Positions 1 to 6,435 of a DNA stretch of 8,906 nucleotides are shown here, one piece after another (position 1 is the first letter of the stretch; each line of letters begins with the position of its first letter). Under the pieces are notes generated by a model. It made no database searches, was not told where the DNA came from, and saw only the letters and a list, made by a program, of their open reading frames with translations. Location of the stretch: assembly GCA_946886255.1 (NCBI GenBank), contig CAMPIG010000183.1, forward strand, positions 1 through 8,906, read 5' to 3'. Source of the stretch: an uncultured Cellvibrio sp. (GTDB taxonomy: Bacteria; Pseudomonadota; Gammaproteobacteria; Pseudomonadales; Cellvibrionaceae). Position numbers and translations under genes: made by a program.

Positions 1-355
1 CCAGTTGCTGCTGTTTGTGTTCGTCGCTGGTAAACCAATAATAATCCTGTTTACTTTTCGGCTTGATCAACCCTTTGAAAGGAACAATGTGCTCTATAAC
101 CAACCTGGGCATACCCATCTTGCGATCGGCATTAAAACTTTGATTCCAGTGCACAAGAATGTCGCGTTTGATTGTGGCAATGGCCAATTCTTCTGATGAT
201 GCCTCAATCAGACGGCACGTGATAAATCCAATCACCGGTACTGGGTTACCATAATTTTCAAAGAAAATATCGGCTCCGGAAATAACTACTTTGTAGTACA
301 TGTTTTCACTCAAAACAGATGTTTCATGGGTTACTTTTTTGGCGTCGACCGACAT
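1..355 (-). CDS. Unrecognised protein, N-terminal 118 residues, runs off the left edge
   Basis: An open frame without stops runs leftward from the ATG at 355-353 to the window edge, so only the N-terminus is seen (it begins MSVDAKKVTHETSVLSENMY). Its start overlaps the TAA stop of the gene before it as TAATG, sharing one base, which suggests translational coupling and a shared job. An in-frame ATG at codon 19 is a second possible start: GAGTGA lies just before it, while only a weak purine stretch precedes the first ATG. The visible part is soluble-looking, with no signal peptide or membrane segment. It has a hydrophobic strand (YYKVVISG), a stretch VPVIGFITCRLIEASSEELA resembling a strand followed by a helix, and a basic patch (KGLIKPKSK). 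I do not recognise the family and assign no function. Confidence refers to it being a real gene. Confidence 0.8.
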   Translation of the reverse strand, partial: MSVDAKKVTHETSVLSENMYYKVVISGADIFFENYGNPVPVIGFITCRLIEASSEELAIATIKRDILVHWNQSFNADRKMGMPRLVIEHIVPFKGLIKPKSKQDYYWFTSDEHKQQQL

Positions 356-1698
356 TAATCCAATTCCGCGTCGCCCTTGACGCTGTTGCCATATAGTGGC
401 GCCGTTTCCGGTAACTTGTGAAACAATTTACTGAAATGTTGTTGAACGCGCGCAATATCCATCACCGACATGCCGCTTGAAAAACCGAACCAGACATACA
501 GCCCATTCAAATCTTTAAACATCGGGGGCAAGTACTTGGGGCCAGCAATCACACCTTCCAGATAACGTTCGTAAAGTAACGGTAGATCATCTAATGTCAC
601 TTTGCCGACAAATAACATAGGAATAATTTCCGGCACGCCGGATTGAATAGCGCTACGAATAAAATTGACGTTTTCGACGAAACCTTTGACGTAAGAAATA
701 TCCTTGGTGAATACCGATCCGCCCGTTAATGTGCCGCCGCGAAACACGCGCTGGGTAACGCGATAACTGTCATGTTCACTGATGCCGCGTTCCAGGAAGT
801 AGCGATATACCTCGCAAAAATCGGCACCCTGTTCTGCCAGATCAACCGCGACTACTCGGTCGCTGATGCGTCGGGCGCGCTGCGGAAATGAACTGAAGGT
901 AAGAGTTTCCAGTAGTACGGCCATGCCTTCCTGGATCGCGGTAATGCGTGGCGACCCGACACTGAGCCAGGTGGCCCAGGGTTGTTGGCGTCCGTTCAGT
1001 GTCGTGCCGATATGCACCCAGCCTTCGTGAACTTCCAGAACCTGTAAGTCCAGTTCAGAAAAATGGGCGCGGCGGTTGATCTTGATGCAATCTCCTCCCG
1101 CAGAGGCGTCCGATACAATGTCGTCGCTGATTTGCACCCTGACTTCGCCCGGTGAAAAATAATTATTCATTCGTTGCAGCAGGATATCGACGGCCTGTTC
1201 GGCGTTGATGTGGTTGCTGTATGGACGGTTCAGGTGATCCACCGCTGGCAGGGAAAACACATGGCACAGGCGTTCGCCCAACTGCCGCAGTGTTTTGCGG
1301 TCGCCGCGAATTTTGTCTTGTGCCGAGCCGTAGAGCAGGCGGCTGAAATAGCCGAACTGAGGCTGGCCGCGGTGGCGCAATAATTCAATAACGATTTGAT
1401 ACTGCTCAATAGTCGCCTTAAGAATGTGGCCCAAGGCATCGCCGCGCCCCAAGTGTCTGCGGACATCGTTTTTCAGGTCTTTCAGATCCTGGTGGACGAT
1501 GTCGGGATCAAAGGCTAATTTCTGCCGTTGATAAAAGTCGGCGTCGATGGCTGGCAACGTGTGGCCACCCCTGGCGCGGAATGTCGTTTCTAATTCCGCT
1601 GGCCATTTAATCGCATCCAGGATGCGGATGGGGCGTTGAAGTGCTACCAGGCGCGTGGACAGGGCCTGCAATCGCTCCAGGTAGGCTTGATTTTTCAT
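355..1698 (-). CDS. MATCAP/DUF1704 family putative zinc metallopeptidase ('flavohemoglobin expression-modulating QEGLA motif protein')
   Basis: A 447-residue protein of the family annotated in bacteria as DUF1704 or 'flavohemoglobin expression-modulating QEGLA motif' and in animals as MATCAP, the microtubule tyrosine carboxypeptidases. Visible signatures are HEGWVH (His224, Glu225, His229), an HExxxH zinc-site motif, and QEGMAVLLE (Gln256, Glu257), the family's QEGLA element, whose Glu would be the third metal ligand. A further conserved-looking segment, RVFRGG to FTKDISYVKG, lies around residues 318-340. There is no signal peptide, so it is probably cytoplasmic. From the animal relatives it is expected to trim a C-terminal residue from a protein or peptide; the bacterial substrate is unknown, and the flavohemoglobin label is historical and weak. 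It is first in a leftward pair and ends in TAATG with the next gene. A palindrome lies about 40 bp upstream of its ATG. Family assignment is firm, activity is inferred. Confidence 0.88.
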   Translation of the reverse strand: MKNQAYLERLQALSTRLVALQRPIRILDAIKWPAELETTFRARGGHTLPAIDADFYQRQKLAFDPDIVHQDLKDLKNDVRRHLGRGDALGHILKATIEQYQIVIELLRHRGQPQFGYFSRLLYGSAQDKIRGDRKTLRQLGERLCHVFSLPAVDHLNRPYSNHINAEQAVDILLQRMNNYFSPGEVRVQISDDIVSDASAGGDCIKINRRAHFSELDLQVLEVHEGWVHIGTTLNGRQQPWATWLSVGSPRITAIQEGMAVLLETLTFSSFPQRARRISDRVVAVDLAEQGADFCEVYRYFLERGISEHDSYRVTQRVFRGGTLTGGSVFTKDISYVKGFVENVNFIRSAIQSGVPEIIPMLFVGKVTLDDLPLLYERYLEGVIAGPKYLPPMFKDLNGLYVWFGFSSGMSVMDIARVQQHFSKLFHKLPETAPLYGNSVKGDAELD

Positions 1699-1736
1699 AG
1701 GCAGGTTCCAACAACAGGCCGGGTGGTACGTAACGA

Positions 1737-1766
1737 AAGGTATAAACTGGGAGCAGTTTATACCTT
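1737..1766. promoter_or_regulatory. Perfect 13-bp-arm palindrome, probable operator or leader hairpin
   Basis: AAGGTATAAACTG (1737-1749) and its exact reverse complement CAGTTTATACCTT (1754-1766) are separated by GGAG. It lies 39 bp upstream of the ATG of the leftward metallopeptidase gene. Read on the minus strand, TATAAA at 1762-1757 could serve as a -10 box, with only a weak -35 (TTACTC, 1786-1781, 18-bp spacer); a repressor bound here would then block that promoter. If transcription starts further upstream the same sequence would instead form a hairpin in the mRNA leader. No run of T follows on either strand, so it is a poor intrinsic terminator. I cannot match it to a known regulator. 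Confidence 0.6.
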
Positions 1767-1857
1767 GGCGAACGGATTGTGAGTAAGGTCACGTAAATTC
1801 TTCGGATCATGTCATGCGATTGATAAGGATAAGCGGTAAAAAAATGCTGCCGGTGAG

Positions 1858-1888
1858 TTGTTTTTAATCACCTGCTGGCTTTTATAAT
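1858..1888 (+). promoter_or_regulatory. Candidate sigma-70 promoter for the Rieske gene
   Basis: A consensus -10 hexamer TATAAT sits at 1883-1888. The best -35 is TTGTTT at 1858-1863, with three consensus matches and a long 19-bp spacer, so the promoter may need an activator. Transcription would start near 1895, about 50 bases before the ATG chosen for the Rieske gene. Confidence 0.45.
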
Positions 1889-1889
1889 G

Positions 1890-1927
1890 GCAACCCTTAT
1901 TCACGCCTTTGCTCGCAACCCTTATTC
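1890..1927. repeat. 13-bp direct repeat just downstream of the -10 box
   Basis: GCAACCCTTATTC occurs exactly at 1890-1902 and again at 1915-1927, 25 bp apart. The first copy spans the expected transcription start and the second lies in the leader. The period is not a multiple of three, so the copies would encode different residues in any reading frame; the repeat is kept at the DNA or RNA level. A pair of regulator-binding sites is the simplest reading; a chance local duplication is possible. Confidence 0.5.
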
Positions 1928-1946
1928 GACACCGGGGGACAGGTTC

Positions 1947-2258
1947 ATGGCATACCTGGCGCTGGAAAAACTGCACCAGCTATATGATGGTTACCGGCAG
2001 CCCCTGCGTGTGGCCGGACGCGAGTTACTCTTGTTGCAGGAAGAGGGACGGCTCTATCTGATTGCCAATCGTTGCCCTCATATGGAGGCACCGCTGCACA
2101 AGGGCAGTGTGCGGCAACATCTGCTAAGGTGCCCAACCCACGGGATCGAATTTGATCTGCGCGATGGGCGCGCCCAAGGCAATGCGGCAGCGTGCGTCGG
2201 CTCGCTTGAATATATTCCCTTGGTATATGAAGGAAACACCGTGGGTGTTGTACTCTGA
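1947..2258 (+). CDS. Small stand-alone Rieske [2Fe-2S] protein
   Basis: A 103-residue protein with the full Rieske cluster signature: Cys43-Pro-His45 and Cys62-Pro-Thr-His65, spaced as C-x-H-x16-C-x2-H, with the usual CPTHG box. Two Cys and two His bind a [2Fe-2S] cluster, so it should transfer electrons as a soluble ferredoxin-like partner. It has no signal peptide, membrane helix or fused oxygenase domain. Such small Rieske proteins resemble the ferredoxins of dioxygenases and the NirD-like subunits of nitrite reductase, but no oxygenase or reductase gene is nearby, so the partner is unknown. The frame extends up to an ATG at 1887, but that ATG overlaps the TATAAT box and has no ribosome site, so the ATG at 1947, preceded by the purine-rich GGGGGACAGG, is chosen. 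It reads away from the metallopeptidase gene. Confidence 0.87.
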   Translation: MAYLALEKLHQLYDGYRQPLRVAGRELLLLQEEGRLYLIANRCPHMEAPLHKGSVRQHLLRCPTHGIEFDLRDGRAQGNAAACVGSLEYIPLVYEGNTVGVVL

Positions 2259-2303
2259 TTTTCGGGCGGACGGTGCATCATTGTGCTATTTGCTCTATTT
2301 CCG

Positions 2304-2320
2304 TGTGGCACCTAGCCACA
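2304..2320 (+). terminator. Weak hairpin after the Rieske gene, possible terminator
   Basis: TGTGGC (2304-2309) and GCCACA (2315-2320) form a 6-bp stem with a 5-base loop, 45 bases past the Rieske stop codon, followed by ATTTGT. The stem is short and the T stretch poor, so termination would be partial at best, and the DUF349 gene may be read from the same transcript. Confidence 0.25.
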
Positions 2321-2375
2321 ATTTGTCCAGGTATGCGTTGCTGCCTTGGTTCACTTTTAATAACAGGAAACCATT

Positions 2376-5207
2376 ATGTCCGTCTTGTCCCGCTTGTTTG
2401 GTAAAGCTAAAAAAGGCCAACCCGAAACCCGTGTCAATAAAATTACCGCGCTGGAAAGCCTGTCGCCCGATGCGCTGATGAGTATCGCCTTGGGTGAAAA
2501 AGGCGAGCAGGACGATCAGTTGCGTGTAGCAGCAATTGAACGACTGGATGACGCAAGTACTTTGCGCGATATCGCTTTCAGCTCTACCAGCAATCAGGTG
2601 CAGCGTATTGCGCGGCAGCGACTTGCCGCGTTGGTTGATACAGGCAAGATTGACTTTGATCAGTTATCTAGGCAATTAGGCGATCCGGTAAAACTTTTTG
2701 CGGTGATGAGTTTTTCGCAGCAGGCTGATCGGCTTGAACAACTCTTGTCCTCCATCAATGACAACGAACTGCTGTATAAGATGGCTCGCGAAGGCGCTAC
2801 GGTAAAGCTGCGACAGATTGCTGCGGAAAAAATTGAAGACCGTGAACAATTGCAACACTTATTAAAAGACACCAAAGGTAAAGACAAGGCCGTCTATAAA
2901 ATCGTCAAGGATAAATGTGACCGTTTCCGCGAAGAGGAGAAGTCGATTGCGGCCACCCAAACGGCTATCGATACGCTCTTGCAATCGCTCGCGCAACACA
3001 GTCAGCGTGTGTTCGATGTTCATTACACCGCAAAATTTCATTTGTTGCAGCAGCAGTGGCAGCCATTGGCTGAACAGGCAAATGAAGCACAGCAGCAGCA
3101 AGCAAACGAAGCCATCGCCGCCTGTCAGGTAAAGATCAACAAGGTGGAAGCGGCGGAGGCTGAAGCTGAGGCCAAAGCGATTGAATTGGCCAGTGCGGAT
3201 CAGCATCGCCAGGATATTTTGCAAGCACTTGCTGCCCTGGTAAAACAATTGGCCGTGGGTGAGCCGGTGGAGGATACGCAGATCCAGCAGCTCAGGGCGC
3301 AATGGCAAGAAGCGGCAACACACAAGCCTGCTACAGCAAGCGAACAGAAATCTTATGTAACATTGACGGAAATGATTCCCGCCTTGCAGCAACAGTTTAC
3401 GCGTTACGGCAGCATGGAAAACCATGTCGCACTATTGGCTAACGCAGACAGTGATGCTGACGATCATCCGCCAATCTATCGCCATCTCAAGCAACGCCTG
3501 GAAGGAAAAAAAATATTTGCAGGTGATACGGTTCCGCAAAACATTCTCGATGCAGAGGTCGCCCTGGAAGAATGGGACAAGCAGCGTCAGGCGAAAAAAG
3601 CTGAACAACACCATCTGCAACGGCAAATTGGGGGGTTGATTCGCAAAGCGAAGGACGCCAGTAGCACCGGTAAATTGCAGCAAGCCGCCGGCTTGCGGCG
3701 CGCCATTGAGGACAAACTGGCGCAAGCAAAAACAGTGCCTGCGCATTTGCAGGGCCAACTGCAGCAACTGGATGAAATGCTCGATAAATTGCAGGATTGG
3801 AAAGATTACGCCGTGCTACCCAAAAAGCATGAACTTATTGCGCAGATGAAGTCTTTCATCGGCAGTGAGGAGCACCCGGAAGCGCTCTCGATCAAGATCA
3901 AGCGCTTGCAGGATGAGTGGAAGTCGCTCAGCAAAGGTGGCGGGCTACATAAAGAAAATCAGGAACAGGATCAGGAACTGTGGGAGGATTTTCACCAAAC
4001 GGCTCAAACGGCTTATCAGCCCTGTCGCGAATATTTTGCCGAGCAAGCGACTATTCGGCAGCGTAATCTGGAGAGCTGCAAGGCTTTAGTCGATCAACTA
4101 AAAACCTATGAGCAAAATTATTCCTGGGATGCTGCTGACTGGAAGGCCGTCGAAAAAGTTGTGCGCCTGGCACGTCAGGAATGGCGCGGTTACTCTCCCA
4201 CAGAGCGCGCCGCAACTCAGCCGGTATTGGCAGAGTTTGATGCAGTGCTTGAGCGGATCGATCAAAAATTGAATGATGAGCGAAACAAGAATGCCGCGCA
4301 AAAACAAAACCTGATTGCGCGGGCAAAGCAGTTATTGGAACAGGAAGATACCCGCGCGGCGATAGACGAGGTCAAGCAATTACAAGCGCAGTGGCAACAG
4401 GTTGGGGTGATGGCGCGTTCGCTTGATCAAAAACTCTGGCGCGAATTCCGCACCGCATGCGATGCAATCTTCGCCAAGAAGCAACAACAGACAGCAGAAT
4501 TTAAAGGGGAGCTGGAGGCTAATCTTGCGACGGCTGAGCAGATAATTGCCCGGATGCATCAGTTGACGGAACTGAACGGTCAGGCATTTATGGATGCCCG
4601 TAAAGAGGTAGACGAACTGCAGCAGCAATTTACGGCGTTGGGACTTTTACCCAAAGCCAAAGCAAACGAAATAAAAAATGCGTTTACACAGGCTGTCGAT
4701 GCCTTCGAAGGCAAGATAAAACGTGAACGACAGCTCGCCCGCCAGCAAGTCTGGTTGAACCTGTTTGGGGCTAACGATCAGTTGCGGGAGTGTCAATGGT
4801 CGTTGCTCAAGGTGACTGATGTTGAGCAAGCGGATGCGTTGAAAGCTGACGCGATGGCAAATATTCTCACCGAGCAATTGCCCGCAGGTGGGCTGAAAGC
4901 GCTGCAGCAAAAACTGGACTGTAATCTGGTGGAAACACAAGTCGAACAAAATCTGGCCGACTTACGATTATTGTGTATTCGTGCCGAAATTCTTACCGGT
5001 GCGACCACGCCGGCACAAGACCAGGCGTTGCGGATGGAGTATCAGGTTAAACAACTTGAGCAGAACTTTGGCCAAAAACCGGCAGATGCGCGCACGGCAT
5101 TCGACGGATTGGTGTTCGAATGGTTGGCTGTCGGCCCGGTGTCTGCCGCAGACTATGCGCCGCTTTTCACCCGGTTCCATGATTGCTGGTTGAAAGTTGT
5201 CCGCTAG
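2376..5207 (+). CDS. Large DUF349 repeat protein with helical N-terminal region
   Basis: A 943-residue, almost wholly helical, Gln-, Ala- and Lys-rich protein. Residues about 29-185 look like short HEAT-type helical hairpins (phrases such as LRVAAIERL, LRQIAAEKI). A long coiled-coil-like stretch follows, then about four DUF349-type units between residues 486 and 785. The clearest is at 646-702, where the pattern is VKQLQAQWQQVG then LWREFRTACDAIF. A separate helical domain ends the protein (residues about 790-943). There is no signal peptide or membrane segment. The molecular function of DUF349 proteins is not established as far as I know; a scaffold or binding role is inference from shape only. 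The start ATG follows AGGAA with six bases between. Its TAG stop overlaps the ribosome site of mtgA, so the two are almost certainly one operon, which hints at a link to the cell envelope. Confidence 0.9.
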   Translation: MSVLSRLFGKAKKGQPETRVNKITALESLSPDALMSIALGEKGEQDDQLRVAAIERLDDASTLRDIAFSSTSNQVQRIARQRLAALVDTGKIDFDQLSRQLGDPVKLFAVMSFSQQADRLEQLLSSINDNELLYKMAREGATVKLRQIAAEKIEDREQLQHLLKDTKGKDKAVYKIVKDKCDRFREEEKSIAATQTAIDTLLQSLAQHSQRVFDVHYTAKFHLLQQQWQPLAEQANEAQQQQANEAIAACQVKINKVEAAEAEAEAKAIELASADQHRQDILQALAALVKQLAVGEPVEDTQIQQLRAQWQEAATHKPATASEQKSYVTLTEMIPALQQQFTRYGSMENHVALLANADSDADDHPPIYRHLKQRLEGKKIFAGDTVPQNILDAEVALEEWDKQRQAKKAEQHHLQRQIGGLIRKAKDASSTGKLQQAAGLRRAIEDKLAQAKTVPAHLQGQLQQLDEMLDKLQDWKDYAVLPKKHELIAQMKSFIGSEEHPEALSIKIKRLQDEWKSLSKGGGLHKENQEQDQELWEDFHQTAQTAYQPCREYFAEQATIRQRNLESCKALVDQLKTYEQNYSWDAADWKAVEKVVRLARQEWRGYSPTERAATQPVLAEFDAVLERIDQKLNDERNKNAAQKQNLIARAKQLLEQEDTRAAIDEVKQLQAQWQQVGVMARSLDQKLWREFRTACDAIFAKKQQQTAEFKGELEANLATAEQIIARMHQLTELNGQAFMDARKEVDELQQQFTALGLLPKAKANEIKNAFTQAVDAFEGKIKRERQLARQQVWLNLFGANDQLRECQWSLLKVTDVEQADALKADAMANILTEQLPAGGLKALQQKLDCNLVETQVEQNLADLRLLCIRAEILTGATTPAQDQALRMEYQVKQLEQNFGQKPADARTAFDGLVFEWLAVGPVSAADYAPLFTRFHDCWLKVVR

Positions 5208-5210
5208 GGA
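5206..5210 (+). promoter_or_regulatory. Ribosome binding site of mtgA, overlapping the preceding stop codon
   Basis: AGGGA shares two bases with the TAG stop at 5205-5207 and lies six bases before the GTG at 5217. The fit favours GTG 5217 over the in-frame TTG at 5214 or the ATG at 5244, and implies that ribosomes finishing the DUF349 gene help start mtgA. Confidence 0.6.
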
Positions 5211-5216
5211 TTTGTT

Positions 5217-5933
5217 GTGGCCAAGCCTTTATCTGTTGCGCAGATGACCGGTCGCTATTTCAAGCGCGTGCTGCTGTTATGCTTTGTGTTACTGCTGACA
5301 TACCAGTTGTGGGTGTTCGCCAACTTACTGTGGTGGAAATGGTTCAACCCGGTGGAAACCAGTTTTATGGCGTTACGTCTCGATGAGTTGCGGGAGAAAA
5401 ATCCGGACGTCGAGCTGCGCCACCAATGGGTTCCCTACGAGCGAATTTCGATTCATTTGAAACGCGCAGTGGTGGCTACGGAAGATGATAAATTTATCGA
5501 CCATCATGGTTTCGACTGGGAAGGTATTCAGGTGGCTCTGGAAAAAAACCAGCGGCGCGGCCGCCTTTCAGCGGGCGGTTCCACCATCACCCAACAGCTT
5601 GCCAAGAACCTGTTTTTATCTCCCCGGCGAAGTTATGTGCGCAAAGTGCAAGAGGCCATCATCGCTGGCATGATGGAGGCATTGTGGGATAAGCGCCGCA
5701 TTCTGGAGGTATACCTGAATGTGGTGGAATGGGGCGATGGAGTTTACGGTGCAGAGGCGGCCGCACGCCATTACTTCGACACCTCCGCCGCCAACCTCAA
5801 TAAAGCCCAGGCGGTGAGGATCGCGGTCATGCTGCCGAATCCGCGCCGCTTCGAGCGACGCTACCCCGAATACCTGGTAACCCACTCCCGCCGTATTCAG
5901 GCACGTATGCACTATACCCGTGTGCCCGATTAA
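5217..5933 (+). CDS. mtgA: Monofunctional biosynthetic peptidoglycan transglycosylase MtgA
   Basis: A 238-residue family GT51 enzyme that polymerises lipid II into glycan strands on the outer face of the inner membrane. One N-terminal membrane anchor spans residues about 17-38 (VLLLCFVLLLTYQLWVF core), with a Lys/Arg-containing segment before it, so the catalytic domain is periplasmic. The GT51 motifs are all present: ATEDDKFIDHHGFD with catalytic Glu89, GGSTITQQLAKNLFL at 120-134, the KVQEA segment with the second catalytic Glu146, and KRRILEVYLNVVEWG at 159-173. No transpeptidase domain follows, and the length is typical for MtgA rather than a class A penicillin-binding protein. The GTG start is supported by AGGGA six bases upstream. 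It follows the DUF349 gene by nine bases. No convincing terminator is seen after it. Confidence 0.96.
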   Translation: MAKPLSVAQMTGRYFKRVLLLCFVLLLTYQLWVFANLLWWKWFNPVETSFMALRLDELREKNPDVELRHQWVPYERISIHLKRAVVATEDDKFIDHHGFDWEGIQVALEKNQRRGRLSAGGSTITQQLAKNLFLSPRRSYVRKVQEAIIAGMMEALWDKRRILEVYLNVVEWGDGVYGAEAAARHYFDTSAANLNKAQAVRIAVMLPNPRRFERRYPEYLVTHSRRIQARMHYTRVPD

Positions 5934-5993
5934 GGGCGCCAGTCATTTATCTTCTTTTATCATCCGCTACGCACGAAACCACGGGAGTTACGG

Positions 5994-6022
5994 TTCTCGC
6001 CTGCGGGCTTTTACGTTACAAT
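5994..6022 (+). promoter_or_regulatory. Candidate promoter for the zinc-ribbon gene and aspS
   Basis: TACAAT at 6017-6022 matches five of six -10 positions. The hexamer 17 bp upstream, TTCTCG (5994-5999), is a weak -35. It lies in the 162-bp gap between mtgA and the zinc-ribbon gene, where a promoter for the translation block would be expected. Confidence 0.35.
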
Positions 6023-6083
6023 CGCGCGTTTTTATGTTTCGGCAGCAGATGCCGGTTGAAAATCGTTAACCTGATTACATCAT

Positions 6084-6090
6084 GAGGTGA
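6084..6090 (+). promoter_or_regulatory. Ribosome binding site that fixes the zinc-ribbon start
   Basis: GAGGTGA lies five bases before the ATG at 6096. The in-frame GTG at 6087 falls inside this site and cannot be the start, so the protein begins MPIYEY, as is usual in the family. Confidence 0.7.
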
Positions 6091-6095
6091 TTGTC

Positions 6096-6380
6096 ATGCC
6101 TATTTACGAATACCTGTGTCAATCCTGTCACCATGAACTGGAAGCGATTCAAAAGCTGAGTGAAGCTCCTTTGGTGGAGTGCCCGGCTTGCGCGCAACCG
6201 ACCTTGAAAAAGAAAATTTCAGCAGCCGGCTTCCGCCTGAAGGGCGGTGGTTGGTATGAAACCGACTTTAAATCCGGCAATAAGAAAAATCTGGCGGGCG
6301 ATAGCAACAGCTCGGGCGGTACCGGTGATGCCAAACCGGCTTCTGCACCCGCCGCCAGCTCTACGCCGGCCAGTGCTTAA
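6096..6380 (+). CDS. FmdB-family zinc-ribbon protein
   Basis: A 94-residue protein beginning MPIYEYLCQSC, the hallmark of the FmdB (CxxC-CxxC-SSSS) putative regulatory family. Two knuckles, Cys8-x2-Cys11 and Cys29-x2-Cys32, would hold one zinc ion. A conserved-looking GGGWYETDFK segment follows around residues 50-59, and the last 30 or so residues are a Ser/Gly/Ala/Pro-rich tail that is probably disordered. The family name comes from a gene near the formamidase of Methylophilus; its true role is not established, and a nucleic-acid or protein contact is only suggested by the zinc ribbon. It sits 55 bases before aspS on the same strand, an arrangement I recall as common in pseudomonads and relatives, so co-transcription is likely. 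The two Cys pairs are intact. Confidence 0.9.
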   Translation: MPIYEYLCQSCHHELEAIQKLSEAPLVECPACAQPTLKKKISAAGFRLKGGGWYETDFKSGNKKNLAGDSNSSGGTGDAKPASAPAASSTPASA

Positions 6381-6435
6381 TCGGCGTTCATGCCGCAACG
6401 TTTATCAGTGACTTTCAAGACAACAGGAATATGCT

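Noticed and set aside
5..196. Rightward 63-codon open frame at the left edge
   Set aside because: It lies opposite the coupled leftward gene, which is open across the whole region and has a TAATG junction; the rightward frame has no ribosome site or recognisable content.
1887..1946. Longer N-terminus for the Rieske protein from ATG 1887
   Set aside because: That ATG overlaps the TATAAT box, has no ribosome site, and adds 20 residues encoded by the direct-repeat region.
2862..3425. Leftward 187-codon open frame inside the DUF349 gene
   Set aside because: It mirrors the DUF349 coding strand, shows no family motif, and reads as Cys- and Leu-rich text expected opposite Gln/Lys/Ala-rich codons.
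3506..3513. Run of eight A in the DUF349 gene as a slippage or frameshift site
   Set aside because: The reading frame continues intact for 560 codons past it with normal DUF349 units, and the run encodes an ordinary Lys-Lys pair; no downstream stimulatory structure is apparent.
5998..6014. GCC-TGCG-GGC followed by TTTT as an mtgA terminator
   Set aside because: The stem is only three base pairs, too weak for intrinsic termination.
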